64,000 nt of DNA from Vicugna pacos. Lineage: Eukaryota; Chordata; Mammalia; Artiodactyla; Camelidae. Numbering within the stretch: position 1 is the first letter of the stretch; each line of letters begins with the position of its first letter. The translations under genes were made by a program, and so were the position numbers. Location: positions 41,588,001 to 41,652,000 of the forward strand of contig NC_132996.1 of NCBI RefSeq assembly GCF_048564905.1, given 5' to 3'. Shown here one piece after another: positions 1 through 15,678 of this stretch. A model generated the notes under the pieces. The model had not been told where the DNA came from. It saw only the letters and a list, made by a program, of their open reading frames with translations, and ran no database searches.

Positions 1-84
1 CCAAGGGCGTGCCTGCTGGAGGAGGGCTGTTGCCTTGATTCAGCCTCCCGGGAAGTTTCCCGGGGCACTTCCCTCAGGGACCAC

Positions 85-175
85 GTGGTCCTGAGCTCTA
101 TGGTAGACCTGGGATTTGACCCTAGGTTGCCTGCCTCCCAAGGCTATGGTCCTAACCACCATGTTAAATGCTTCC
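85..175 (-). repeat. MIR fragment
   Basis: Reverse-orientation match to the 5' part of MIR (ctgggatttgaccctaggtt, then 'ggtcctaaccaccatgttaa'). Divergence is high, as expected of an ancient SINE. Confidence 0.5.
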
Positions 176-499
176 CAGTCTACAAAGCAGCTACCTGAGT
201 GATGTCTCCATGGTTCCTATTAAGAGCCCTATGTGTGCTGAAGGGCAGGGGACATGATCATTATTTCACAGGTCTAAGGCCTACACTCGAAGGCTTAGAG
301 GGTGGAAGTATCAGGACATGACTTTCAGGGTAGAGCCAGCACAGGGATTTGGGTCTCATAACCAAATTCTCTGCTCATCCAGCATTCTCGAAGTTTCTAC
401 CCTATCAGTTCTGGCAGAATGACATCTGTCCAGGTGTCCCCTACTGCTGTTTGTAGCTATGATTCTAGGGGGTGAAAGGAAAGCTTGTTTAAACAGTAG

Positions 500-830
500 T
501 TTGACTTAGTAATTCCACTTCTGGGGATCCATCTTAAGGGGAAAATTCAAGACAGAGGTAAGGACTATATGAGATTGTTCACTGCAGCCACATTTGCAAT
601 CTAGGAAAACGCTAGACACACTTAGACATGTAACAAAAATTCAGTAATTCCATGGTTCAAATAAATTATGGTGCATCCATAGGATGAGGTATTGTATGGT
701 CATTAAAAATAAATATTCTTAAGATGTAGGGAAATTGTCAGCATGTTGTGTTAAATGTAAAAGCAGGATGCAGATTTGTAGTATAATTTCATTTTTACTA
801 ACAATATATGCTGGCTAGAAAACATACAGA
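500..830 (+). repeat. Old L1 (L1M-class) ORF2 end and 3' UTR
   Basis: Recognisable old-L1 landmarks in order: a decayed ORF2 C-terminus (frame reading VIPLLGIHLKG near 510), then 'aataaattatggtgcatcca', 'tatggtcattaaaaataaat' and a stretch ending at TTTCATTTTTAC. Strongly decayed and 5'-truncated. Confidence 0.55.
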
Positions 831-2765
831 AAGGTGATACCCTGAATGTTAACTGGTAGATTTGGGCCATTTTTTTTTCCTACATTTTCTATCAGGGATG
901 TGTGTTTATTTTATAGTTGGAGACTATGTTTGTATATGTATGTATACGTGTACGTGTATACATATGTATCTATGGTATGTGTTTTATTTATTTATTTATT
1001 TTACAGCAAGCTGAGCACAATGGCTGGGCCAGGCATGTGGGTCGGGGTGCCCCTGGTTTTGTGGAATTTTTAGTCTGGTTCACACTATCCCAGGGAACAC
1101 AAAAGGCAGAGTAAAGACATTATATAGCTAAGCACGTTGTTGTCGACTGGTACAAGCCATAAAAACAATGCAAGCTCTGAGCAGAGAGAGACAATGGACA
1201 TTTTTCACTCTGATTAGTCCCTGGAATCATACGGACAGGCCGTGCAGACCTTCTCTCATTCTTAGGCAGTGCTTTAATTTTTTGGGCTTGTTTGTTAAAA
1301 ATGGGGGTGTCGACCCCCCTTTCTTGGTTCAGCCCCTGCATCTGTTCCTCACGGGGTCATCCACGCATGACCGTGTCCCATTCCTGGGGCCAGGCGACCC
1401 CTTGCAGAAGTGTTGATCCTTGGGGCCCTGGGATGACTTAGAAAAGGGGGTGCTGGCCTGACTCAGAGACACAGGCAGCTTTGTGGCCCACTGCTCTACC
1501 GGACAAGACAGGTGCCCGGACAGCAGGGTCTCAGGCTGACTCCCACGTGGCCATTCTGAGACAGGCTTGTTTAAGAAATGGAAAAACTCCCTCCCTGGTG
1601 CAGTGTTCCACAAATGACCTTCCTGGCTCACCCCTGTCCTCACAACCCGATAACCACCCTACGCTATTACAGAGGACGGCGGGTCCCAGGAGAGTGGGGT
1701 AGATCGCCTGCCATGATGACCTTCACTCATAGAGGAGTTTATCCCGTCACCCCGCAGCTCTGCTGGGGACATACTGCCAGGGAGCCCTGCCTCACCTACT
1801 GCCGGGGATGCCAGGACCCTGTACCTGCCCCAGCCCCGGGCAGAAGCCCTGGTGCAGTCCATCGGTAGAGGCTGAGTTTGCCACACATTTCTAAGGTGTA
1901 GGTTGTAAGAGAGGTGGTCTGTCTTGGGGGCACTCAGCCCCCCCAGGTATCTGTAATGTCTAAGGGCTAATCCATGCCCTGCCGAGTGAGACCAGGGACT
2001 GTTCTGTGAAACTGGGAGCTAGCTGGGTCATTTCAAGTGGGAACAATATAAATACCATTTCTATTTCTGGAATGGCTTAATTTTCATTAGAACTTTAATT
2101 AAATGGTTCCTTTTCTCCCTGGCCTTTCCTGGGCTTTCATTTATTAATCATTGCCCGCGTAAAGAGAATCCCATTCGAACAGCTTCCAATTCAGCACGAT
2201 CCTTATCGCCGTTCTTTGTTCAGGGTTGCTGGGCCGGAGCTCACTGATGGTCTTGGCCATTATTTCCTTTGCTGGCAGACCTGGAGGCGCAGTGCGCTGG
2301 GAAGCACGCTTCTGCCGCCCAGTGGCAGGAAGGGATATTGCGGGAGGCTCGAGGCTGCAGGGAGCCGGGCTGCAGTGCCGCAGGAATGCAGGAACGCTGT
2401 GACCTTGCGCTGCAGCAGCGAGCGAGCGGTGATCCAGAGAGGCTCTCTAGGGATGCTGCTCGCGTGCTTCTCAGTGGCAGTTTTGGAAGCAAGCGATTTA
2501 TCGTTTGCCCGCATTGTTTGCGATCTCGTCCATCTTAGGGGATGGACGTACTTTTTGGCAGGAGGGCGAGAAATAACTTCTGTGCTTTACATACAGAAGA
2601 GGGATGTGGATGGTGCTTTGTCTTCATTCAGGTCGCTGCTGGGGGAAGCAAATGCTTCCTCAGTAAACAGCTGATAGTTATTGGGTCAGAATCCCCCTGA
2701 AACTCTTTGTTATTTGATTAAAGAAGATAATGCTGAGTAACAAGGTATTTTGAGGACTCTGAAAA

Positions 2766-2985
2766 CGGTGGTTCTTGAAACCTGGAGACATTTGGCAATG
2801 TTTGGGTTGTCACAGCGGGGGGAGGGGGTAGATGCTCCTGGCATCTAGTACACAGAGACCAGAGATGCTGCTAATACCCTGCAATGCACAGGACAGCCCC
2901 CCGACCCCCACCACAGAGAATTTTCTGGTCTCACGTGTCAGTAGTACTGCCGTTCAGAAAACTCATGTCTGAAGAACTAGTCAGA
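2766..2985 (-). mobile_element. hAT-type nonautonomous DNA transposon (MITE)
   Basis: Minus-strand copy of a familiar eutherian MITE of about 220 bases: 'tggagacatttggcaatgtt', then 'atgctgctaataccctgcaatgcacaggac' and a mirrored end. The same family occurs forward at 23110-23335, and comparison of the two copies supports the call. The family name was not fixed. Confidence 0.55.
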
Positions 2986-3159
2986 GGGAAGGAATTCTTA
3001 TAAGCACAGTTTTAAATTTTATCCAGTATCCTGAGATATCCTGGGGGGGGGGGATGTGCGGGAGGCAGGAGATAATCTATGGCTGGCAGGTGGGATGAGA
3101 GACGATGCTGGGGACTAGAGATGCTCACCCCATGAAAAGGTATAATAATGATGGTTGCG

Positions 3160-3400
3160 TTATGGCTAAATTTTATTGAGTCCAACTGTGTGCTAGGTAT
3201 TGCATGAAATTTTTTCATTCACAGTCTCACTTAATTTGATTCTTGCAACAGACTTCAAACTAGATACACTATTATGAGGCTTGGACAGATAAAGGAGTTT
3301 GTCTAAGCTCTCAGGGCTAGAATTCCTGAACCCATACATAGTCTTACCCGCTTTACTGTTCCAGAGGCATAAATTGTGAGTCCATGCACCAGATCTAGGC
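3160..3400 (-). repeat. MIR
   Basis: Reverse MIR pattern: 'tattgagtccaactgtgtgc', 'cacagtctcacttaatttga', 'acagataaaggagtttgtct' and the end 'tgaacccatacatagtctta'. Old and divergent. Confidence 0.55.
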
Positions 3401-3563
3401 TGCATCTGCTTTTTAATTTTCTTTTTTTTTTGGTCCACAGTATTTAAAGACAATTTGGCCTTATTTCCAAGATTTTAAAATGGAGACATTTCATACAAAT
3501 ATCCGGATTTTCTGCATCTTTTTATCAAAACACCTGGAAAAGCATGACACTGATTGGCTGGTA

Positions 3564-3753
3564 CAGTTGTCCCTCAGTATGCACAGGATTGGTTCCAGGG
3601 GCCCTTGTGGATACCAAAATCTTTGGATGCTGAAGTCCCTTATATAAAATGGCATAGTTCAATGAAAACAGTATTCAACCAAGCACCACTGAAATTTCAA
3701 TCTGCAGTTGGTGAATCCTCAAATATAAAACACGTGGATACAGAGGGCTACTG
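3564..3753 (+). mobile_element. Tigger-type MITE (TcMar-Tigger)
   Basis: 190-base deletion derivative of a Tigger transposon. It starts CAGTTGTCCCTCAGTATGCA and ends GGATACAGAGGGCTACTG, which are inverted ends, and it is flanked on both sides by the dinucleotide TA (3562-3563 and 3754-3755), the target duplication of Tc1/mariner elements. It has no coding capacity. Confidence 0.8.
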
Positions 3754-3884
3754 TATGCTCTGTTTTGCCACAGTCCTCACCACTCCTTTTTACCTTCCAC
3801 TTTATACCTTTCTTATTTGTGTCACTAACCTGGTTTCTGAAGGTGTCTGAGTTTATGTTCCCTGCTCTCTGCTTCCCAGTAGAG

Positions 3885-4115
3885 TGGTTCAAAGCATGGT
3901 CATCAAAGAGGGACTGTTCGCCTCCTGGTTCTGCTGTGTGACCTTGGCAAGGAAACCACACTTCTCTGTGCCTGGTTTCTTTATCTGTAATATAGTGATA
4001 ATAACAATGCCTGCCTCACGGAGGTGACGTGAGGCTCAAATTAGGTTCATGCATTAAAGCACTAAAAACGGTACAGGGTAAGTGACTAGTGAGTGTTAGT
4101 TATTGTTGTTATTGT
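3885..4115 (+). repeat. MIR
   Basis: Forward MIR: 'ggttctgctgtgtgaccttg', 'tttctttatctgtaatatag', 'aataacaatgcctgcctcac' and the tail 'gtgagtgttagttattgttg'. One of the fuller MIR copies in the window. Confidence 0.7.
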
Positions 4116-4354
4116 TACTTCTCATTCCTTTATAAGATAATATCCTTTGGCATTAATCCTGGTGGGCTCTTTACCGAAAGTGTCTGTCAGGCTATCAGAG
4201 AGACATTGTAATATGGTCAGAAGGACTTCGGTTTCTGCCTCATTTAAAATGAGGCACCTCGCAGGTTTTATCAGACTTAATAATGGATAAAGGGTCCAGC
4301 ATGGTGCCTGACAGACGAAGACTCACCTGGCGGTTCCCTGTCCCCATCCCAGCC

Positions 4355-4419
4355 TGGGTCAGGTTTCTCACCCTCAGCACTATGGACACTATGGACAAAA
4401 AAAAAAAAAAAAAAAAAAA
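4355..4419 (+). repeat. Fragment of the hAT-type MITE followed by poly(A) run
   Basis: 'gtttctcaccctcagcacta' matches the first bases of the MITE seen at 23110; it runs into 23 consecutive A bases (4397-4419). Confidence 0.4.
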
Positions 4420-4680
4420 GTGAAAAAAAGAAAATCAAGTGCTTGCCATGTAGAGATGCTCCCTCATTACTGGGCATTGCTGGGGATACTGGGGGCTCTG
4501 GGATGAATAACATACAATTCTGAAGTTCATTTGCATCAAGGTTTGCGCCATTAATGCCTTTCCAAAGTTACTCTTCAATATTTGGCAAATGTTTTGGCTT
4601 TTGTTTTTCAGTTGCTAGAAAGATACAGGTGTCTGTTTTCTGTACAGATTTCGCTGTGTTTTCATTCCGTCCTCTTCTAA

Positions 4681-4827
<147 letters not shown>

Positions 4828-5153
4828 TAAGATTTTTTTTTTTAGCTTTCTAAGAGAAACCCAGTGAATTAGTGTCTATCCAGTTTGTAGACTAGAGGTG
4901 TGAGTGGCCTGAGGGATGGGTGGCCTCCCTCTGCACCCTCCCTACCAGCTCAAGTGATCAGGGAGAAAGATTTTTTTTTCCTCTGGTTTGGCTTCTGAGA
5001 GCAGATTGCTGTGCCCTGTGGTCCCAGAGAGGAGAGGTGGCTGATTGCTGGTGGGGACAGAATTGGTGCTTGCTGCTCTAACTCATGATGTTGACGACAA
5101 AAGCATTGCTAAACCTTCATCCGCTCTGATCTAAGCAGACCTTCAGTTAACTA

Positions 5154-5176
5154 GGTTTTGTTTTGTTTTGTTTTGA
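5154..5176. repeat. (TTTTG)n simple repeat
   Basis: About four units of GTTTT, slightly degenerate at the right end. Confidence 0.8.
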
Positions 5177-5403
5177 TTTTTGTCTGCATTTGTGAAGGAA
5201 AGAGAGGCAAAAAGTAAGAAAACAAGTCATAGTCAATGATGTAGTTTAAAGAAATAATTCTTTCTATCTCTCTTTCTCTTTTAAAACAATTGTGTCTTAG
5301 TTTTGTATTTTCTACCTCCATTTTGCCAGGCATTGAGGAGTGAGGTTCAGGGATACTAGGAAATCCTCAGCCACCATGGGAAGATTCAATAACATTCATG
5401 GAG

Positions 5404-5450
5404 CAAAAAAAGAAAAAAAAAAGAAACAAACAAACAAAAAAAGAAAAAAT
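5404..5450. repeat. A-rich low-complexity tract
   Basis: A-runs separated by single G or C bases. It could be the tail of a lost retroposon, but no body is recognised to its left. Confidence 0.7.
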
Positions 5451-7510
5451 ATTCATGGTATTATTTAGTAAGGGAAGTAAATGTAGACAGACTTCAACAG
5501 AGGGTAAATAAAGAACATTCTCTAGTTAAGCCTTAGGTTGGGGGCTGTAAACTCAAATGGGCTCAGGGGCTTGGCAGGGAGGTAAACAATAGAGAATGGT
5601 GGGGACTGTGGCAAACTGGAGGGGATGTCTGACCCATGTAGGGGAGGTGCCAATGCTCAGCTCTAACAGTCCCTGTTTTGTGGGAGCGTGGGCCAGTGCT
5701 ACCAGAGCTTCCATTTTATAAGAAAACTTGGAAATAAGGTATGAATTTTGGGGTGTCTCTCCCACTTTAAATGTTAGCAAACTAATTCAGGTGAAACACT
5801 GGGGTCAAATAAAATGCATTTATCCATACACCCTTCATTTGTGGCCTTCACTGAGATAACAAGCAGTGTTACTACTCCCCCCACTAGTTCTCCCAAGTGC
5901 CGTTAGTTCTGCTTCCAAATTTTCTCCCCTCCATGGACTCAGAGGTACACGGTTGTTTGCTGTAGAACAGAAGGGGGGGTTAGGCTGAATGACGAGATGA
6001 TCCCCTTCGAAGAAGACGTAGGAACAGTGAAGGTGGGCCTCGATTCTCCCTGAGCACTGAGAAAGGAGTCTGACCTGCCGGTGCAGGAAATCTGACCATG
6101 GAATCCACGTGTCAGGTGAACTGTAAAGCGACTGGCAAATCTGCCTTTGGTGGCTTTACTAACCCTCTGGGACCAATCTCAGTTTCCAAGAGGGGGTGTT
6201 ATCAGGAGCGTCTTGGGACCCGTCTGAGGTCTCTCACTGGATCACAGAGTAGTTGACGTGGCCGAGGTGCCGTGGAATTGTGGACCAGATGGTTTGCCCA
6301 TGGTGGGGTGGGGACATGGGTGGAGGCTTTTCATTGCTTGGGAACGATGGTCCCTAAGATTTGGGATCCCAGGCCAGTTCCACCCTTGGTCACTTCTGCT
6401 CACCTCGTGAGCTCAGGGTGCCCCTGAGGTTCAGACTGAAAGGGGCTCTGTTCCTACAGAGTGGGGCTACCTCTGTTCTTGTGTGCTGCAAAATGGCCTC
6501 TCACAGCTGCTCACTAGCTGGCTGGAGGGCACGTTGCCAGCTAGACCAGGAGGGGTGCTGCCTGCTTCGCCTCCCTCAGCAGGTCAGGACACTTGGCCAT
6601 CATTTCTGCAGTCCTGTAGAGTCTGGATTCTGGCTGACCCTTGGTTCCAGTCACACAGACATCCTTTCATCCAGGCTGCATGACTTGATTGTTGCACAGT
6701 TGACAGATTGTCTCCAGTCTGTTGTCCTGACTCACAGTCCCTGCAGCTGCCTCCTGTCCCCAGGAATGAGGCTGCCTGCCCGCCCCTCCCTGGCCAGGGA
6801 TGTGGGGGTCGCCAGGCAGGCCGGGAATGCAGCACACACACTGGGGCCAGCGGCCACTCCAGATGAGTGCCAGCCCCTGTCTGCAGCGGGTGGTCTGCTT
6901 TAGAATATACCCCCTTGAGTAAGGCTCAGCCAGCCCCTCTTTTACATTTTAACCAACCTCAGCCCTGGAACATGCGCATCGCAACTTGAACTAGAATGCA
7001 CAGCAGCGTTTTTAGCCATTTACCATCAGCACCCTGTACTGCTGTTTTAAATTTAAAGCTGTACAAATACGATTGGAATACATTCTCATAAAAGAGTGGA
7101 ACAATACAGAAAACACACACAAATCGCCCTGGACAGTTGAGAGTTTCTGTTAGTGGTGTATAAAGACATCAATCTCGTGATGCCCATTGTGGGGGCTGCA
7201 CCAGGACCCCCGACACTGTTGGGTTTCTTGCCTGGCTCCTGGGGCAGCTCCAGGTGACTGTGGAGCTGGCAGTCTGGGTCAGAGCCCGCCCAAGGCCACA
7301 AGTGGTCTCCCAGCACATAATTAAAAGCAAGGGAAATTCAGTTGGTCTCACTGCAAAAGGGGTGGGCAGGAGCCCAGATCAGCAAATCCCTCACAACCTG
7401 ATCTGATCAGCTCCCTGATGGGGAGGGTGGAGGATGCTGGGGTTTTGTTCAAGGTTCCTGGCTCTGCTGGAAGATAAAGCCTGCAGGCTGTTAGCTGCTC
7501 CTCCTCCTGA

Positions 7511-7895
<385 letters not shown>

Positions 7896-9026
7896 CTCAG
7901 GGCTTCTGATGGATGGTGGGGGCCCTGAGGTGAGTTTCCTTCCTTTCCAGTCAGGGCCCCTTCGTTCAGCAGGCGGGGCTCCCCGATACGAGTCAGTCTC
8001 TCTCCTAACTCTAGAACTGGTGCTGCTGGCTTTTTGCTTCTTGGTCTGGCTGCCAGCTCAGTCATCGCTCCTCCCAAGAAGCTGGGAACAGATCAAAATT
8101 CAGATGTGGATTCCTTCTTCTCACTCCCAGCTACCCTGTTTTCTGCCTTTCCAGCCCTTTTTCGAACTCCGAGCCCAACCCTCTCCACCCTCCATGCCCT
8201 CCAGCACTAAAGGGTGATAGTCCTCTGCTGGGCTTTAGGTCGAGCAGATGCTCGGCCCCTCTTGCTGGGCAGTGGCTTGGCTGGCCCTTCGGAGATGGTG
8301 AAACTCCCGCCCTGAGCTCACTTCCGAGGCGTGGAAGGCAAGGAGGCCTCAGGACACGCTGCACATTGTGATGAGGGTCATAGCGTGTTCCCTCGACTTC
8401 CTGCTGCTTTAGAAAACCCCCATTAAACAGTGGACCAATCACTTGGATGGTAACCAATAGTATCTAATCATCCTAAGAGTCATTTGCACATTTCAGAATA
8501 AAAAGTAAAATGTCTTGAAGGCTCAAGGAATGAGAATGGGATGGTGGACTCTGAGACCACAGGTTGTGGAGTTTGACTCGGGTCAGTTGCCCAGGCCAGG
8601 GCTTAACTGTGGTCACAGGTACAAACAACCGGAAGGATCAGGCCTTGAGGAGGCAAGGGTCTGTCTCACCTCCCCGGCCTGCCTCCCACCCCCACCAGGC
8701 ACCCAGACCCGGCAGCCATCAGCCCCGGAGAGCAGTCTTTCTCCTCCCCGAGCACATGAACGCGCTCGCAAGGGCTTTTGATAACGACTCTTTCAGGGGC
8801 CCTCCAAGTAGTCTGGACCCACAGGGACTTGAACAGGGGATTCTAGCAGGTTGGTCAAGGTCACCTGAGCCAGGTGACACACTTAAATCACAGCAGGTGC
8901 AGAGAGAGAGCCAGACGGGGTGAGGAGACTGGGTTCTAGCCCCCAGGCCTGCCAGTGATGTTTTCTAAGTAGGGACATCTCCACGTGGGCCATGAAACTT
9001 GGCTGAGCTTCCAATTTGCTCTTAGA

Positions 9027-9127
9027 TTTTGTTTTATTTTATTTTATTTTATTTTATTTATTATTTTATTTTATTTTATTTTATTTTATTTTATTTTATT
9101 TTATTTTATTTTATTTTATTTATTTTT
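9027..9127. repeat. (TTTTA)n microsatellite
   Basis: About 100 bases of TTTTA units with one ATTTA interruption near 9056-9062, which splits the array in two. Likely length-polymorphic. It explains long ILFYF-type open frames here. Confidence 0.95.
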
Positions 9128-9694
9128 TGCCTGTAAATGGAAAGCAGACTTTTTTTATCTTAACTATTTCAAGAGCCCTTGGTTTTCTTGTTTCTAAAAG
9201 TGAAGGCAGTTGGACTGGGCGATGTCTAGGACCCTCCAGCTCTAACATCGTTCTGCTGAACACTTGCTGGGGAACTGGGGGCCCTTTTCCTCTCTGACAT
9301 CAGTCTCCCCCTCTGTAAAATGGGAGCCAGGGTTGCGTGACCCCTGCGGACCCCACTGGCTCTGAATGAGTGTTAGAGACTGGATGGGTTGTTTTTCTAG
9401 GGAAGTGTTAATGTGACCCTCACAGTAACACCCATGAGTCTTGAGATTTCCTGGACCTTATTCATCTTCCACGACTTAGAACCCAGCTTGGAGTGGGAGT
9501 AAAGGACCAGCCAGGCAATTGCTTAGCAAGAGTGACCAAGTATTTGCTCAGCCAAACTCGAACTGACAGGACCATCACTTATAGCTTGAGATGGAGACAG
9601 GACAAGGTCAGCCATAATCAAAGTGGGATAGGCTAGAATGTATGACTGGCAGGAGAAGAGGTGAGAGGTGAGGAGGGGAGAACAGCAGCCCCAT

Positions 9695-9930
9695 TGGTGC
9701 CATGAGGAAGCATGGCCTGGTGGCTTTAGTCAGACCCATCTGAGTTCAAATGCCATCTTCATCACTTTCCCGTGGTGTAACTCTGACAAGTTGTTTAACC
9801 ATTGGAACCTCGGTGTCCTCATCTGTGCCAAAAGGATAATGGTAGCTACCCTGCAGGTCTGTCATAAGACGAAATGGCAGAATGCATATGCAATCCCTCG
9901 CATCTTGTCAGTTCTGAATTAACATTAGCT
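9695..9930 (+). repeat. MIR
   Basis: Forward MIR: 'catggcctggtggctttagt', 'cagacccatctgagttcaaa', 'gtcctcatctgtgccaaaag', ending near 'attaacattagctc'. Close to full length. Confidence 0.65.
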
Positions 9931-10054
9931 CTTTTCCTTTTTGTGATAATGACTGACTGATGTATTAAATGGGGGTGGTGCCATGCTGACATCTCAGTGA
10001 AAGCAGTGGTTCTGGTGGGGAAATGGGAAGAGAAAGGGAGCTTTGTGGAACCTC

Positions 10055-10285
10055 CCATGGGCCAGGCATGGGCTGACTGCTTTGCCTGCATTAGTGCCTT
10101 CAATCTGCCCAACAGCCTGCTGGGAAAGCACATTTCATCCTGTTTTATAGCTAGAGAAACTGAGGCACACCAAGGTTGAGTCAACTGCCTGAAGTTACAC
10201 AGATTTTAAGTGGCAGTTGTGGGACTGAATCCAGGTCTGTCTTCCTTTAAAGCCTAGACTCTCTCCACTGTGTGACATCCTCTCA
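10055..10285 (-). repeat. MIR
   Basis: Reverse MIR, nearly complete: 'gggccaggcatgggctgact', 'tagctagagaaactgaggca', 'agttacacagattttaagtg' and 'actgaatccaggtctgtctt'. Confidence 0.7.
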
Positions 10286-11644
10286 CGAGGAGGGGCTGTT
10301 AGGAATAGATGGAAATGCAGAATTCTGGAGTCCTCATTTGCATCTTGTGGGGAATAAAAACTGCCCCCTCTGTGAATCAGGACCTCCTACCCCACCTACT
10401 GTCCTCAGCTGTCATTGCCGGCTGGGCAAGTCCCAGGAGGCACCTGGGCCTCATATTCTGCACCTATGAATTCAAAGGTTAAAATAAATATTTTCTAAGA
10501 TCCCTCTTCGCTTTCTTAGTCTGTGAATTTGGGGGGATGGCGTTAGAATTGGTTCTTGGCACTGCTTTAGAATTTAACCCTTGGTGCTAGATTTTATGGG
10601 CTCTCTGGAATGGGGCTTCTTTGTGTAGCCCTGAGCAGGTAAGCTTTTCTTTGAGGTCTGCTAACTTATCTTTCTGCTTCATCGAGAAAGGTTTCCAACG
10701 AGGGATCAATGATTAATTTTTTTTAAATGAGGAAGGCCACCAGAAATAATGCACCCCAGTTTATTGTCCTGCCCCGGGGAGCACAGACACTGATCAGGGA
10801 GCTTTGTCTGGAGGCTCCTCACACCAGGTGCCTTTATGATTGAATTTCCACGAAGACTGTCATTTCTAAGCAACAGAGAGGTCCTTCTTCTCTGGCAGCA
10901 AGATCAGCTCAGTTCCTCTTGCTCAGGGCCCTGGGTGATGGGAGTGGCCAGCTGCTTCCTGTGAGAGCTCAGTCTCCCTTTGAGCAACTAGAATTCCAGA
11001 GGCTGGGGTGGCCAGTGGGCAGCCCGAAGGTCAAATGCAGCCCCTCTGACCTCGGGGGCTGCTCTGCCTGAGAGTTCTGGCAACAGCACAGAGCTAGCCT
11101 AATTAGCTAGTGCAGGCTGGGGGAGGTGGGGGGACCGGCCTTCCCACCTGTTTCCGGCTCCCATTGTGAGGACGGTGCTGCCAGGTGTCAGGCCAGCAGG
11201 CTCAGATCAACTAGTCTTTGTCAGTCCTGCCAAGTGTAATTCATTACTGTTCAAGTTTAATTCCTCTGACAGTACATCCCAGAACAGGTGCATTCTGAAG
11301 CCCCAAGACATATCAGATCTGTGACAAAACCTCTGTGTACACCTGACTCACATTGGAGGCATCCCCAGGATTTAGAAAGGAAACTGTGTGCCCTTTCATT
11401 TCACAGCAGTCACCATGACAGAGTGAATGTCATCATTCCACACACCAGGGGTTGGACCTGGTGGGGCGAGCAAGTACCTGGGATGTGCAGTTTAAGGGGG
11501 TGCTCACTCTCAGTTCCTGCAAGTGCGGGGTTGACCCCTGAGAGCAAGCGCCTCCTTAAATCGTGCATCATGGGTGTTCACTTGTCTCACCCTCCTCCTG
11601 GGCCATCTCACACATTTCTGATCACATGGCCCAAAGAGTGGCAT

Positions 11645-11775
11645 TATAGGTAAGGAAAGAAGCTTTGGAGTTAGAAAGCTTCAAGGTGAGATCTTGGCTC
11701 CAGCTAGGAGACCTTAAGTGAGATGCGTAACCTGAATCTCAGTTTCCTCCTCTGCAAAATGGGATTACAAAGAGC
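11645..11775 (+). repeat. MIR fragment
   Basis: 'agctttggagttagaaagct' followed by 'gaatctcagtttcctcctct' and 'gcaaaatgggattac', typical of forward MIR. Confidence 0.55.
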
Positions 11776-12944
11776 TGGTCCATAGAGGGGGCTCCAGAAA
11801 TGGTCGGCTCTGAACGGTCTCCCGCAGTCAGATGGGGACAGCGTCTCAGCCAGTTAGACGGGGGCCAGTCTTGGGGTCTTCTTCCTGCCGGCCCTGTGAC
11901 CAAGATCATCTTCTCTCCCTTGCTTCCTTCCAGCCTCACTTCCCGCCAGCCCCACGTGTCAGGAGGTGAAAAGGACATTCCTTAGTTGTCGCCCTGCCCC
12001 TACTGTCTTGGTGCGGTGGGGAGGTCAGACCGGTCAGGGCCCGCCTGGCCCATGTAGTGTTCCTCTCCCCGGCCCTGTCCGCCAGCTGGGAGGACAGCCC
12101 GCGTCATCCCGCGGTGGGTGATTTTCTCCCGAGATGTCCGATGCCTTTGGGTCTCGTAATGTCTGTGCAGGGACGGGTCTCACTTAAGGGGAAGGAGAGA
12201 AGCAGGTTTTGGGGGGATAGGAGGGAGCAGGCCCCCTGTAATTCAGGGCAAGGGTCAGGGGTGGAGGAGGGGGTAGACCGCTGTCCTGCGGGGCAAGGAG
12301 GAGGTCCCCTGGTCAGTGGTGGTAGGTAGCAGTGCAGAGAAAGGAGACCAGCCCGTCCCTGGTCTGTAGAAGGAAGAGTTTGACCTTGACAAGTAATTGG
12401 GTTTGGAGGAAGAAATAACTCATCTTTCCCTGACCTGCAGCCTGTCCCATTTCTGCTGATGGCAACTCCACCCATCAGCTGCTGAGGCCGGAAGCTTTAG
12501 GGACACCCTTGACTCTGTTCTCTCTCTCTTTCTCCCACATTAAATCGGCCAGGGAGTTCTGTTGGCTCTTCCTGTACAGTAGATCCGGTGTCTGACCATT
12601 TCTCCCAGCTCCCCAAAACACCCCAGACGGAGCCATCGCTGTCCCTTGCCTGGGTTGCGGCCGTGACCTCTGGACTCCTGCCCCTGCGGTATCCTCTCAA
12701 CCCAGTAACCTCCTGGTGGTTAAAGTGTTAGATGGGGTCACTCCTCTGCCCAGATCCCTGTGGGGGCTCCCCATCCCCTCCCCACCCAAGGCTCCATGAG
12801 GCTCCCACGTCTGCACCCCGCCCCCACCCCTCTGACTTCCTCTCCCGCAGGTGCTGCCTGCCCAGCCACCCTGGCCACCTTGCTTTCCTAGAATCTAGGC
12901 ACACTCCCTTCTTAGGGCCTTTAGTCCTATGGTCTCCTCTTTCT

Positions 12945-13065
12945 TTAAGAAAGGTGCTATTATCCCCAGTTTCCAGATGCAGAAACTGAGATTCAGAGAG
13001 TTTGTCCAAGGTCTCACAGCTAGCTACTCAGTGCCAAAGGTATGATTTCATTTAAACGTAAATGT
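12945..13065 (-). repeat. MIR core fragment
   Basis: 'tattatccccagtttccaga', 'tgcagaaactgagattcaga' and 'ggtctcacagctagctactc' give the reverse MIR core. Confidence 0.65.
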
Positions 13066-13423
13066 ATCTAATTCTAAGGTCATGGTTCTTTCATGTCACT
13101 AGGCTGCCTGGCTTAGGGTGTGTGTATAAACAAGGTTGGAAATCTTAAGCTAAAAGAATGAAACTCTAATGGTGGAATCTGGGGCCTCAGACAGAGAATG
13201 GGCCAGGAATCAAGGAGGAAGGAGGCACGGAGCCTTTCTCCTTCGGTCCTTGGGGAGTTGTCCACTTACACTCTGCAGGCTGACTCACCCCACAGCCTTG
13301 CGTGTCCCCCTCGGGACTTTATTTCTGTCTCTCCCTGACTCGACCAAAGGTGAGTCAGTGCCTTCCCTGTATCCCCAGTCCTGACAGAGATTGGAGGAAA
13401 CTACCCTGATATCCTCACCATGA

Positions 13424-15678
<2,255 letters not shown>

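Noticed and set aside
1010-2000. Suspected LTR-like texture left of the first exon
   Set aside because: I could find neither paired ends, nor primer-binding or polypurine signals, nor family landmarks.
6361-6903. 180-codon open frame in an SLC6A5 intron
   Set aside because: Composition is Ser/Leu/Cys-rich like translated intron DNA, with no domain and no family resemblance.
9016-9297. Open frames rich in ILFYF
   Set aside because: They are translations of the (TTTTA)n microsatellite.
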